Assembly (NCBI GenBank): GCA_026954325.1
Contig: JAIXKK010000035.1
Span: 1 to 52,577 of the forward strand
Length of the DNA stretch: 52,577 nt
DNA from: Bryobacterales bacterium
GTDB lineage: Bacteria; Acidobacteriota; Terriglobia; Bryobacterales; Bryobacteraceae
Direction of reading: 5' to 3'
Both the position numbers and the translations under genes were made by a program. Positions within the stretch are counted from its first letter, which is position 1; every line of letters begins with the position of its first letter. Of this stretch, positions 28,259-36,787 are shown piece after piece. A model generated the notes under the pieces. It ran no database searches, was not told the DNA's origin, and saw nothing but the letters and a program-made list of their open reading frames with translations.

Positions 28259-29461
28259 TTATAGCACTCCGTGGAAGCGCGCCATCCAATAAGGAAGGAT
28301 GTAGTCGATTCCGGCGGTCTCGATCTTGCCTTCGCCTCCGCCGTAAAGCAGGAAGGGGCTGCGCTGCCATAGGAAGTCCGTCCGAACGCGCCGCGGAACG
28401 GGGATGGGATCGCATGCCCGATCCTCGCCGCAAGCCGCATAGACTCCGCGCAGGTCGATGTAGTCATCGCGGCGCGGCCGTTGGAGCCATTGCTCGAGCA
28501 GCGCCCGCGCCTCCTCATCACGCCCCGTATCCGGCCCCCGAATGGCGCGGTCAATCATGTTGAAGTGCGCGTTGCCGTGCCCGTCGATTGTCCGCCGCAG
28601 GATCTTGTAAGCGTCTTCGTAATAGCGGTGGTACGTGCGATTCCCTTCCCATCTCACCAGGTGGTAAAACGTCAGCACGTCCAGGTTGAACTTGAAGTAG
28701 CTCCCGTGCGGATCAGCCAGTTCGGGAAGGACCGGCGTCGCCGTGAGACTGCCTTCGAAGAAACGGCTCCAGCGGTATTTCGAAGAAAAACGGTCCGGGT
28801 TGATTCTCGCGCCGATAGCGAGCAGGCTCAGCTTCTGATCGGGGCGGAGCCAGAACACCGTGCTCACGCTGCCGTCGGGCATGATCACCGCCCAGTTGTC
28901 ATCGAGCAACCGGTTCAACAGCCGCGTGACCAGATCGCCGATGGCCGACCGCACGCCCGGATCGCCTATCATTTCCCACGCTGCCCCCAACCCGAAAAAA
29001 ACGCCGATGTACTGGTCGCGCGACGTGTTCCCCACCCACTGGCAGGCGCGTTCGAGGCAGCGGCCTTCGTATATGCCGTGGCGCGATTCCTCCTGAATGA
29101 GTCCCCCCGCATAGGGGGAGTCCTTGGGAATATAGCAGCGGGCCAGGCTGTTGTATCCGGTGACGTCCACCAGCCCTTTGATTCCGCGCAGCGCCGCCAG
29201 GGCATTGCTCAGCGCCGCGGGATCCTTTGTCACCTGATAGCGGAAGGCTTCGGCCGCCAGGTAATGGCCGGTCCAGATGGCGGAGTCTCCGCACCGCGAA
29301 TATCCGGTCACGTTGCCTGAAGAGTCGAATACGGGATCGAGAATCGTGCCGAACGGGAGATGGCGCGCCTGAATATTCGCCGAAATGGCGAGCGCATCCT
29401 GCTCGGCGGCCGCGGCCGGCAGGCCGCATAGGAAGACACAGATGGCCAGTCGATACAACAA
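28259..29461 (-). CDS. Secreted protein of unknown function, possibly an alpha/alpha-barrel
   Basis: A 400-residue exported protein with a signal peptide ending near PAAAAEQ. The mature part is helical and rich in Trp, Tyr, Arg and Cys, with segments DSAIWTGHYLAAEAFRYQV, QEESRHGIYEGRCLERACQW, QYIGVFFGLGAAWEMIGDPG and NLDVLTFYHLVRWEGNRTYH. Helix pairs with aromatic and acidic residues at turns resemble (alpha/alpha)6 glycoside-processing enzymes, but no signature motif is clear. It is the first gene of a two-gene unit with the TIGR03437 protein; the two may act on, or be exposed on, the cell surface together. Confidence 0.7.
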   Translation of the reverse strand: MLYRLAICVFLCGLPAAAAEQDALAISANIQARHLPFGTILDPVFDSSGNVTGYSRCGDSAIWTGHYLAAEAFRYQVTKDPAALSNALAALRGIKGLVDVTGYNSLARCYIPKDSPYAGGLIQEESRHGIYEGRCLERACQWVGNTSRDQYIGVFFGLGAAWEMIGDPGVRSAIGDLVTRLLNRLLDDNWAVIMPDGSVSTVFWLRPDQKLSLLAIGARINPDRFSSKYRWSRFFEGSLTATPVLPELADPHGSYFKFNLDVLTFYHLVRWEGNRTYHRYYEDAYKILRRTIDGHGNAHFNMIDRAIRGPDTGRDEEARALLEQWLQRPRRDDYIDLRGVYAACGEDRACDPIPVPRRVRTDFLWQRSPFLLYGGGEGKIETAGIDYILPYWMARFHGVL

Positions 29462-29518
29462 TGGAATTACTCCTGAAGGACGCGGCTACTCTCACGATAG
29501 CGTCTGCAAACAATCAGG

Positions 29519-29905
29519 TCAATGGCTTGGCGCGTCAATCGAGAACCAGACCGGGTCGCGAACTTCGATGCCGGCGGCCTCCGCATTGGGATAGCCGCGA
29601 CCGGGGCGGAAGACATCCCGCTCCACGCCCTCCATCCGGAATCCAAGGGGCTGGTAGAACCGCGGGTTGCCGGCGCCGGCCGTCGCCGTAGCCGCCACGA
29701 CGCGAGCCGCTCCCGCGGAGAATGCCCGCTCGAGAGCCTTGCGCATGAGTGCCGCGCCCGTCCCTTGGCCCAGCATGTTCTTCGCTACGGCAATCGACTT
29801 GACCTCCCATGTCTCGCCGGAGGCGATCAACCGAACATGGCCTACGATTTGCCCCCGGCGCGCCGGGGGGGTCCTGCCGGCCGGAAGATCGCATGGGCCG
29901 CACAC
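29519..29905 (-). CDS. GNAT-family acetyltransferase, N-terminally short
   Basis: A 128-residue GNAT enzyme. The acetyl-CoA-binding motif A is present (VKSIAVAKNMLGQGTGAALM), followed by ARVVAATATAGAGNPRFYQ and the typical end of the fold, LGFRMEGVERDVFRPGRGYP. Motif B's FYQPLGF is conserved. The usual first strand and helices, about 40-60 residues, are missing or replaced. The frame opens with GTG at 29905 right after an in-frame stop, and the start region contains a 7-C run and an 18-base palindrome. So the gene may be N-terminally deleted or frameshifted. Possible substrates are unknown. Confidence 0.7.
   Translation of the reverse strand: MCGPCDLPAGRTPPARRGQIVGHVRLIASGETWEVKSIAVAKNMLGQGTGAALMRKALERAFSAGAARVVAATATAGAGNPRFYQPLGFRMEGVERDVFRPGRGYPNAEAAGIEVRDPVWFSIDAPSH
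29852..29869. repeat. Perfect 18-base GC palindrome in the GNAT gene start
   Basis: CCCCCGGCGCGCCGGGGG is a perfect palindrome with no loop bases, and it sits in the 5' part of the GNAT coding region. It could form a cruciform or a hairpin in the mRNA that limits translation, and it adjoins runs of C/G prone to slippage. Confidence 0.55.
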
Positions 29906-29941
29906 CCATCAGATCACCTCTGTACATACCGAAAGAACCCC

Positions 29942-31138
29942 CTACATCTCCACCTTCTTCTTTTCCGCATCCCACCGCGCGCGCCGCCCGTGCTTCAACG
30001 ACAGGTTCGTCATCTGCACCACCAACGCGGCCTGGAACCCCAGCGCCATCGGGGCCGTCGGCCGTTTCCGCGTGCGCACACACTCCAGGAAATTCCGGAC
30101 GTGCAGATCTGTTGCATGCCCGAATCCTTTCTCTGAAGTCCGTGTCATCGCCGGGGAATCTTCGGCGCCCTGCAAGTAAACCTTCAACTCCTCGCGCCCG
30201 ATGTCCATTCGCGCCTTGTCCCCGTCCAACTGGTTCAACTGATCGTTCCGCGACTTGTATTTCATGGCGGCGTAATTGATGGAGAACACCCCGATGAAAT
30301 CCTCCGGATACTCCGCCGTCACCACCACCGACTCCGGCAGATCGAAGCCTTCCCGGTGCGGTCTTCCCGCCGCCGCCGTCACCGCCAGCGGATAACTTGC
30401 CGCCATCAGCATGTGCATTCCGTCATACACGTGCGCGCCCTGGTCCGCCACGATACCCCCGGCGTAATCTGAATAGAAACGCCAATTGCGGAACCGGTCC
30501 GGATCCATCGCATGGCGCTTTGCCGGACCCTGCCACTGCTCCCAATCGAGCGGTCCGTCCAGCTTTGTGGCCGGGCGCGAACCCAGGTAGGTGTTCAGCC
30601 ACCACGACCGCACCATGCGCACGTTGCCGAGCGTTCCCGCCGCCACAATCTTCCGTCCCTCGATATAGAGATCGTAGCTGCGGCGCTGCATGCCCACCTG
30701 GATGATCTGCCTGGTGTGCTTCTCGGCCTCCACCAGTTCCACTCCTTCCTCCGGAGTCTGGCAGAGCGGCTTCTCCACATACACGTCTTTGCCCGCCGCG
30801 ATGGCGTCCAGAACCATGCGATGATGCCAGTGCTCGGGCGTGGCGATCAACACCGCCTGGATGCTTTTGTCGGCCAGCAGATCCTTATAACTCCGATACG
30901 CCTTAGGCGCGTCCCGCTGCGCCTTTCGCGCCGCCGACAGCGCTCTCTCGAGATTCGGCTCATACACATCGCAAATGGCATTCACGCGCAGCGCGGGGTC
31001 CTTCTGAAACACCGTCATGACGAACGTCCCCCGTCCGCCGCTACCGATCACCCCCAGCGACACCTCGTCTGAAGGCGCGGCCCCGGCCAGGAAAGCGCCT
31101 CCCCCGGCCAGTAAAAAGCTTCGTCGTTTCCATGTCAT
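29942..31138 (-). CDS. Gfo/Idh/MocA family oxidoreductase, Tat-exported
   Basis: A 398-residue NAD(P)-dependent sugar oxidoreductase. The Tat signal is MTWKRRSFLLAGGGAFLAGA. A Rossmann glycine motif follows, VIGSGGRGTFVM, with NAICDVYEPNLERA, the conserved IATPEHWHHRMVLDAIAAGK and DVYVEKPLCQTPEEGVEL (the EKP catalytic motif), then the C-terminal beta-sheet domain. Such exported copies with a bound nicotinamide act on oligosaccharides in the periplasm, as in glucose-fructose oxidoreductase-like enzymes. It is divergent from the alcohol dehydrogenase at 31214, suggesting joint sugar metabolism. Confidence 0.92.
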   Translation of the reverse strand: MTWKRRSFLLAGGGAFLAGAAPSDEVSLGVIGSGGRGTFVMTVFQKDPALRVNAICDVYEPNLERALSAARKAQRDAPKAYRSYKDLLADKSIQAVLIATPEHWHHRMVLDAIAAGKDVYVEKPLCQTPEEGVELVEAEKHTRQIIQVGMQRRSYDLYIEGRKIVAAGTLGNVRMVRSWWLNTYLGSRPATKLDGPLDWEQWQGPAKRHAMDPDRFRNWRFYSDYAGGIVADQGAHVYDGMHMLMAASYPLAVTAAAGRPHREGFDLPESVVVTAEYPEDFIGVFSINYAAMKYKSRNDQLNQLDGDKARMDIGREELKVYLQGAEDSPAMTRTSEKGFGHATDLHVRNFLECVRTRKRPTAPMALGFQAALVVQMTNLSLKHGRRARWDAEKKKVEM

Positions 31139-31213
31139 AAACTAAGAGCTTACTCCCCTCCGGAGGCACGAGCGATGCGCAGACGAACCGGCACGCTAGA
31201 ATCGGAAAGACAC

Positions 31214-32245
31214 ATGAAAGCCCTGTTACTCAAGCAATACATGGAATTGGAACTCACTGAGATGCCGGATCCGGCTCCCGGCGACGATGACGTGCTGGTG
31301 CGGGTGGGAGCCTGCGGCATCTGCGGAAGTGACATTCACGGCATCGACGGCAGCACCGGACGGCGCATTCCTCCTCTGGTGATGGGCCACGAAGCAGCGG
31401 GAACCATCGCTGAAACCGGCCGCAACGTTACCGCTTACAAGCGCGGCGACCGCGTGACGTTCGATTCCATGGTCTCCTGCGGCAACTGCTTTTTCTGCCG
31501 CCGCGGGGAAATCAACCTCTGCGAAAATCGCCAGGTGCTGGGAGTTTCCTGCGGCGATTACCGCCGCCACGGCGCATTTGCCGAATACGTGGCCGTTCCG
31601 CAAAACATTCTCTATCCGCTTCCGGACAACCTGCCCTTCGAATACGCGGCCATGATCGAGCCTGTCTCCATCGCCGTGCACGCCGTGAACCTCACGCCGG
31701 TGGAACTCGGCGACACGGCGGTGGTTGTCGGCAGCGGCATGATCGGCCTGCTCACCATCCAGGCTGCCCGCATTGCCGGTTGCAGCCGGGTGTTCGCCGT
31801 CGACGTCGAGGATTCGAAGCTCGAATTGGCGAAGCAACTCGGCGCGGAGGAAGGCTTCAATCCCCGCGGTTGCGATGTGGTGAAGGAAATTCAAGCCCGC
31901 ACGGGCGGCCGGGGAGCCGATATCGCCCTCGAAGCCGTGGGCGCCACCGAGCCCATCAGGACCGCCATCGCCGCCGTTCGCAAGGGCGGCGCCGTGACCC
32001 TCATCGGCAACATCAAACCCACCATCGAACTGCCGCTCCAGCAGGTGGTGACGCGAGAAGTGCGCCTCCAGGGCTCCTGCGGCTCGTGCGGCGAATATCC
32101 CGCCTGCATCGACCTGCTCAGCCGCGGCCTCATTCGCGTCGATCCCTTCATCAGCGCCAAGGTCCCATTAAGTGAGGGAGCCGCCTGGTTCTCGCGGCTC
32201 TACAAGAATGAGCCCAATCTGATGAAAGTCATCTTGCAGCCGTAG
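31214..32245 (+). CDS. Zinc-dependent alcohol/sorbitol dehydrogenase
   Basis: A 343-residue medium-chain dehydrogenase. Catalytic zinc ligands are in ACGICGSDIHG and GHEAAGTIAE; the structural zinc lies in SCGNCFFCRRGEINLC (four Cys). The Rossmann fold has VVVGSGMIGLLTIQAAR and DVEDSKLELAKQLGAEEGF. The pattern is like galactitol-1-phosphate or L-sorbose/sorbitol dehydrogenases. Start ATG 31214 (HMKALLLKQYMELEL) is preferred, with GGAAAGA upstream. The short-chain dehydrogenase follows 21 bases later, indicating a sugar-polyol pathway with two sequential oxidations. Confidence 0.93.
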   Translation: MKALLLKQYMELELTEMPDPAPGDDDVLVRVGACGICGSDIHGIDGSTGRRIPPLVMGHEAAGTIAETGRNVTAYKRGDRVTFDSMVSCGNCFFCRRGEINLCENRQVLGVSCGDYRRHGAFAEYVAVPQNILYPLPDNLPFEYAAMIEPVSIAVHAVNLTPVELGDTAVVVGSGMIGLLTIQAARIAGCSRVFAVDVEDSKLELAKQLGAEEGFNPRGCDVVKEIQARTGGRGADIALEAVGATEPIRTAIAAVRKGGAVTLIGNIKPTIELPLQQVVTREVRLQGSCGSCGEYPACIDLLSRGLIRVDPFISAKVPLSEGAAWFSRLYKNEPNLMKVILQP

Positions 32246-32266
32246 CCCTGAGCGAGGAAACAGAAC

Positions 32267-33058
32267 ATGAGCAATCCGTTTTTTGATCTGAGCGGACGTG
32301 TGGCCGTGGTCACCGGCGCCAGCCGCGGTCTGGGCCAGTACTTCGGCCGCGCCCTTGCCCGCGCCGGAGCCGATCTCATCATCACCAGCCGCACGCTGGA
32401 TTCTCTCAAGCCCTTCCAGCGGGAGATCGAAGCTCTCGGCCGCAACGCAGTGCCGCTCGAACTCGACGTGCGCGATCACGCAAGCATCCAGCGCATGGCC
32501 GGGCAGGCCGCCAAAGCCTATCCCAAAATCGACATCCTCGTGAACAACGCCGGCTGCAACGTGCGCAAACCGGCGCTCGAGATCAGCTGGGACGAATGGA
32601 ACCTCGTGCTTGATACGAATCTCCGCGGGACGTTCTTCGTGGCCCAGGCGATTGCCCGGCAAATGATCCCCCGCGGCTACGGGCGCATCATCAACATCGG
32701 CTCGGTCACCAGCGTGTTCGGCTATGCCGGGCTGACGCCGTACACGGCCAGCCGCGGCGGCGTCAAGCAGATGTCCATGAGCCTCGCCGACGATTGGGGC
32801 AAGCATGGCATCACGGTAAATTGCCTTGCCCCGGGTTGGTTCCGCACTGAGCAGAACAAGGTGCTCTACGAAAACCAGGAGTGGTACGAATACATCTGCG
32901 ACCGCATTCCGCTGAGACGTCCCGGCGCTCCCAATGACCTTGATGGAGCGGTGGTGTTCCTGGCCTCGGAAGAGAGCCGCTACATCACCGGCCAGACCCT
33001 GCTTGTGGACGGCGGCATCTCCACCGGAGCCACGCGGGCCACTGTGGCGAAGAAGTAG
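32267..33058 (+). CDS. Short-chain dehydrogenase with catalytic Lys replaced by Arg
   Basis: A 263-residue classical-type SDR close to gluconate 5-dehydrogenase/glucose dehydrogenases. The nucleotide motif is VTGASRGLG, NNAG occurs in ILVNNAGCNV and the PGWFRT region is conserved. The catalytic site reads Y159-T-A-S-R163, where the family has YxxxK; the codon is CGC, so three bases differ from AAG and a sequencing error is unlikely. Such a change normally lowers activity sharply, so the enzyme may have a different mechanism or be a non-catalytic partner. It lies directly after the Zn-dehydrogenase and before a ClpN-like gene. Confidence 0.9.
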   Translation: MSNPFFDLSGRVAVVTGASRGLGQYFGRALARAGADLIITSRTLDSLKPFQREIEALGRNAVPLELDVRDHASIQRMAGQAAKAYPKIDILVNNAGCNVRKPALEISWDEWNLVLDTNLRGTFFVAQAIARQMIPRGYGRIINIGSVTSVFGYAGLTPYTASRGGVKQMSMSLADDWGKHGITVNCLAPGWFRTEQNKVLYENQEWYEYICDRIPLRRPGAPNDLDGAVVFLASEESRYITGQTLLVDGGISTGATRATVAKK

Positions 33059-33072
33059 AAAGGCGGTGCGGC

Positions 33073-33492
33073 GTGTTTGAACGATTTACCGAACGTGCGC
33101 GCTGGGCCATGCATTGGGCGCGATCCGAGGCCACCCGCCTCGGCGCCTCACGCTTGTCCTCGGAACATCTCCTCCTCGGCGTCCTGCACGAGGAGAAATC
33201 TTTCTTCTATGCCGAGACGGCCGAAGACCTCATCGGCAGGATCGAAAAGACTGTCCCTCGCGGCGGCGCCATTCCCGCCGGCGCGGACATGCCTTTGAGC
33301 GATGAAGCGAAGCTGATTCTCTCCACAACCGCACAGGGCGCCGATGGCCTCGCCCACGGCTCCATCGACGTCCTGCACCTTCTCTGGGCCCTCGTCAAAC
33401 ACAAGGAGACTCACGCGGGCCGCCTCCTGGCCGAAGCGGGAATCACCCTCGATCAGGTGCAAGCCGAGATGAAGGAACGCCGATACCACTAG
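33073..33492 (+). CDS. Stand-alone Clp N-terminal repeat protein
   Basis: A 139-residue protein consisting of the double Clp N-domain: MFERFTERARWAMHWARSEA, then RLSSEHLLLGVLHEE, then the second repeat with LSDEAKLILSTTAQGADGL and IDVLHLLWALVKHKETHAGR. These repeats form substrate- and adaptor-binding surfaces in ClpA/ClpC/ClpB, but no AAA+ module follows; the gene ends after the second repeat, close to the amidase stop. It may be an adaptor-like or regulator protein. Start is GTG at 33073. Confidence 0.85.
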   Translation: MFERFTERARWAMHWARSEATRLGASRLSSEHLLLGVLHEEKSFFYAETAEDLIGRIEKTVPRGGAIPAGADMPLSDEAKLILSTTAQGADGLAHGSIDVLHLLWALVKHKETHAGRLLAEAGITLDQVQAEMKERRYH

Positions 33493-33495
33493 CCC

Positions 33496-35163
33496 TCACG
33501 ACCACGGCGGACGAAGCGTATGCCACTTTGTTGCCTTCTCGTAAGCGAGCGCGGCGGCGAGCGGCAGCCCTTCTTCGCACAGCCTTCCTGTGAATACGAT
33601 CCCCCTCGGCAGCTTTTCGGCGAACCCGCACGGCGTCACCGCCTGCGGATGTCCGGTGAGATTGGTGATAGTGAGGATCTGGCCCGCATAGGGCGGGCTC
33701 ACCAGCACATCCCAGCCGGCCATGAACCGTTCCATCTCCCGCATCAACAACCGGCGTGCGCGCTGGGCGCGGATGTACTCCACCGCGGGGATCAACCGCG
33801 ACGACCGGAACGAATTCGGCCAGGCGCCGGGCCCCTGGTCCTTCAACTGATCCAAACCGCCGCCGCGCGTGAGGTCGTCGAACGCTGCGGCCCCTTCCGC
33901 GCTGAGAATCGTCAGAAGCGGTCCGGCATCGAAGGGCGGCAGCTCCACGGGGGCCATCCTTGCGCCCGCCTTTTCCAGGTCCGCCAGCGCCCGTTCGTAT
34001 ACCTTTTTCTCCTCGCCCTTCAACCCCTCGAAGTCCTTGTGCAGCACGCCCACTCGCAGACGCGACAGCGGCCGCAGCGCGTCCCATGCGAACGGAGCGT
34101 CGATCACCGTCCCGTCCCGCCCGTCCGGTCCGTGGATGGCCCGCAACACCAGCGCGCAATCCTCCGCCGACCGGCAAATCGGCCCAACCTTGTCCATCGT
34201 CCAGCTCAACGCCATCGCCCCGTAGCGGCTCACCCGTCCGTAGGTGGGCCGCAACCCCGCTGTTCCGCAGCGTATGGATGGAGAAATGATGGAGCCGAGC
34301 GTTTCGGTCCCGAGCGAGAAGCCCACGCAACCCGCCGCGGTCGCCGACGCCGATCCCGCCGACGACCCGCTCGATGTCTGGTCCTGGTCCCATGGCGTCT
34401 TCGTCATGCCGCCAAACCAAAGCCCGCCCATCGCGAGAGCGCCCATCGAAAGTTTGGCGAGAAGCACGGCGCCGGCTTTCTCCAGCCTCTCTACCACCGT
34501 GGCATCGTAGTCAAACACCTGGTTCCGATACGGTTCGGCGCCCCAGGTCGTGGGGATTCCCTTGACCGCGAAGAGGTCCTTGGCTCCCCACGGGATGCCA
34601 TGGAGCGGGCCTCGATACCGGCCGCGGCGAATCTCGGCATCGGCCCGCCTGGCCTGCTCCAGGGCCAAGTCCTCCGTAAACGTAATGACGAAATTCAATC
34701 GCGGCGCATATTGTTTCAAACGCGCCAGGTACAGACTGGTCAATTCGATCGAGGTGACCCTGCGGCTGCGTACCAGCGCCGCGAGCTGGAGGACAGAAAG
34801 AAAGGGAAGCCGGCCATCCTGTTTCCAGTCGCGGGGTATCGTGGGGCGGCTGGTACGGAATACGGCGCTCGCGGGCCATCGCTTCCCCGGCAACCTCGGC
34901 GAGAACGTCACTGCCGGTTCCGTGTCAAGCGGCACGTTGATTTTGCGCAGCGCCTCGATGCTCCCCAGCCCACGGTTCACCCGGGGCAGCATCATTTCCA
35001 GTTGCGCATCCGGGAATTCGAGGCCCATCAACTTCAGCGCGCTCACCAGCATTTCCTTGCTGATGCGCCGCGCCTGCGCACCCCCGGGCTGTTGTTGCGA
35101 ACCGGCGCCCGGCGCGGCCGCGGCCAGTACGGCCATCAATCGAACCCACTCGCGGCGGTCCAT
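33496..35163 (-). CDS. Exported amidase (amidase signature family)
   Basis: A 555-residue amidase-signature hydrolase. A Tat/Sec-like signal (DRREWVRLMAVLAAAAPGAG) precedes a variable stretch and the catalytic core. The Ser-cisSer-Lys triad appears as Lys in GIPWGAKDLFAVKG, then cis-Ser in SSGSSAGSASATAAG and the nucleophile Ser in GTETLGSIISPS (usual form GGSIR, here altered to LGSIIS). It also has GLRPTYGRVSRYGAMALSW. Such enzymes hydrolyse amides such as aminoacyl amides; the substrate here is unknown. Start at 35163 is taken for the signal; upstream in-frame starts to 35412 would overlap the divergent M16 gene's control region. Confidence 0.9.
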   Translation of the reverse strand: MDRREWVRLMAVLAAAAPGAGSQQQPGGAQARRISKEMLVSALKLMGLEFPDAQLEMMLPRVNRGLGSIEALRKINVPLDTEPAVTFSPRLPGKRWPASAVFRTSRPTIPRDWKQDGRLPFLSVLQLAALVRSRRVTSIELTSLYLARLKQYAPRLNFVITFTEDLALEQARRADAEIRRGRYRGPLHGIPWGAKDLFAVKGIPTTWGAEPYRNQVFDYDATVVERLEKAGAVLLAKLSMGALAMGGLWFGGMTKTPWDQDQTSSGSSAGSASATAAGCVGFSLGTETLGSIISPSIRCGTAGLRPTYGRVSRYGAMALSWTMDKVGPICRSAEDCALVLRAIHGPDGRDGTVIDAPFAWDALRPLSRLRVGVLHKDFEGLKGEEKKVYERALADLEKAGARMAPVELPPFDAGPLLTILSAEGAAAFDDLTRGGGLDQLKDQGPGAWPNSFRSSRLIPAVEYIRAQRARRLLMREMERFMAGWDVLVSPPYAGQILTITNLTGHPQAVTPCGFAEKLPRGIVFTGRLCEEGLPLAAALAYEKATKWHTLRPPWS

Positions 35164-35250
35164 ATATGTAACAAAAAGGAATCCGCAGGCCATTTTGCCG
35201 CGTCTGTTTATCGTAGCAGAGTGTTCCTCAAACATCCCTCTTCCTGCCAC

Positions 35251-35256
35251 TACAAT
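35251..35256 (+). promoter_or_regulatory. Possible -10 element for the M16 operon
   Basis: TACAAT (5 of 6 to TATAAT) lies 31 bases upstream of the first M16 ATG; a start site near 35263 would give a leader of about 25 bases with GGAG before the ATG. No good -35 is seen (the best is TCAAAC), so this is tentative. Confidence 0.3.
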
Positions 35257-35287
35257 AGGGAAAGGCAATTTCCATCTGGAGTGATTG

Positions 35288-36787
35288 ATGCAAATGAAAT
35301 GGGTTCGACGGGTCCTGTGTACCTTTGTGCCGCTCTGCCTGAGCGCCCAGGATCTGAAGGAGTTCGAGAAAAAGGTTACTGAGTTCACCCTCGGCAACGG
35401 CCTGCACTTCATCGTCCTGCGGCGCCCCGAGGCGCCCGTGGCGTCGATGGTGGCCTATGTCAACGTCGGCTCCGCCAACGATCCGGCGGGGAGGACGGGC
35501 CTTGCCCACATGCTGGAGCACATGGCCTTCAAAGGCACGGAAACGCTCGGAACCACCAACTGGCCGGAGGAGAAAAAGTGGCTTGCGGACATCGAAGCCA
35601 TTTATGACAAGCTGGACGCGGAGAAAAACAAAGGCCCGCGCGGCTCCGAGGAAACCATCAAAAAGCTGGAAGCGGAAGTGAAGGCCGCCATCGAGAAGGC
35701 GAACAGCTATGTGGATAAGGAAGCCTACTCGAAGGTCATCCAGCAGAACGGCGGCGTAGGCATGAACGCCGGCACCAGTACGGAATCCACCGTCTACTTC
35801 TACAGCCTCCCCTCGAACCGCGTCGAACTCTGGTTCCTGCTCACCTCCCAGGTGTTCCGCGAACCCATCATGCGGGAATTCTACAAGGAGCGCGACGTCG
35901 TGCGCGAAGAGCGCCGCATGCGCGTCGAATCGAACCCCCAGGGCAAGATGGTGGACGCCCTCATGACCACTTCCTATCTGGCCCACCCCCAGCGCCAGAT
36001 TGTCGGCTGGGCCAGCGACATTGAAAACCTTCGCGCCAAGGATTCCGCCGCCTTCTTCCGCCAGTATTACGTGCCCTCGAACATGGTGATGGTGATTGCC
36101 GGGGATGTCGAACCCGCGGAAATGAAGCGCCTTGCCGGCCAGTATTTCTCGCCCATGCGCACCGGACCGGCGCCGCCGCGCGTGATCACCGAGGAGCCCA
36201 GGCAGGAAGGCGAGCGGCGCAGTTTCATCGACACCCCCAGCCAGCCCATGCTGCTGATGGGCTACAAGCGGCCACCGGGAACGGACCCCGATGACGCCCC
36301 CCTCACCGTCCTCGCCGGCGCGCTCGCCTCCGGACGCACTGGGATTCTCTACAAGGAACTCGTCGAGCAGAAGCGGATCGCGCTTGCCGCCGCCGCTTCG
36401 GAGAATTTCTCCGGCAACAAGTATCCCGGCCTGTTTTTCATGTATTCGCTTCCGGCGGTAGGAAAGACCAACGAGGAGAACGAAAAGGCGATGCTCGAGA
36501 TCGTCGAGCGCATGAAGAAAGATAAGATCGACGATACGGTGCTGAAGCGTGTCAAAACCAAGGTCCGCGCGGATCTCATTCGCGGTCTCGACAGCAACAT
36601 GGGCATGGCGCGGCAACTCGCCTCAGCTTATATCCTGTTCGGTGACTGGCGTAAGCTGTTCACGCAAATCGAAGAGGTGAATCAGGTGACCGCGGAAGAC
36701 GTTCAGCGTGTCGCCAAGACCTATCTCATCGACTCCGCTCGTACCGTTGTTTCCTCGAAAGCCCCCGAAAAAGGAGCCGGCAAATGA
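35288..36787 (+). CDS. M16 family zinc peptidase, catalytic subunit
   Basis: A 499-residue pitrilysin-type (M16) peptidase with a signal peptide. The zinc site is HMLEH at residues 74-78 in LAHMLEHMAFKGTETL, and the second Glu ligand region is KERDVVREERRMRVES. Between them lies a helical insert (about 85-145) of unclear function. The second M16 half carries the typical YKRPPGTDPDDAPLTVLAGA. These proteins degrade peptides in the periplasm, often as a heterodimer with an inactive partner. Start is ATG 35288 with GGAG upstream, not the TTG at 35285. It overlaps the next gene by 4 bases (ATGA). Confidence 0.93.
   Translation: MQMKWVRRVLCTFVPLCLSAQDLKEFEKKVTEFTLGNGLHFIVLRRPEAPVASMVAYVNVGSANDPAGRTGLAHMLEHMAFKGTETLGTTNWPEEKKWLADIEAIYDKLDAEKNKGPRGSEETIKKLEAEVKAAIEKANSYVDKEAYSKVIQQNGGVGMNAGTSTESTVYFYSLPSNRVELWFLLTSQVFREPIMREFYKERDVVREERRMRVESNPQGKMVDALMTTSYLAHPQRQIVGWASDIENLRAKDSAAFFRQYYVPSNMVMVIAGDVEPAEMKRLAGQYFSPMRTGPAPPRVITEEPRQEGERRSFIDTPSQPMLLMGYKRPPGTDPDDAPLTVLAGALASGRTGILYKELVEQKRIALAAAASENFSGNKYPGLFFMYSLPAVGKTNEENEKAMLEIVERMKKDKIDDTVLKRVKTKVRADLIRGLDSNMGMARQLASAYILFGDWRKLFTQIEEVNQVTAEDVQRVAKTYLIDSARTVVSSKAPEKGAGK

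Noticed and set aside
35228..36616. 462-codon minus-strand frame opposite the M16 peptidase
   Set aside because: The plus strand encodes the HMLEH zinc site and overlaps its partner by ATGA; the minus frame has typical shadow composition.
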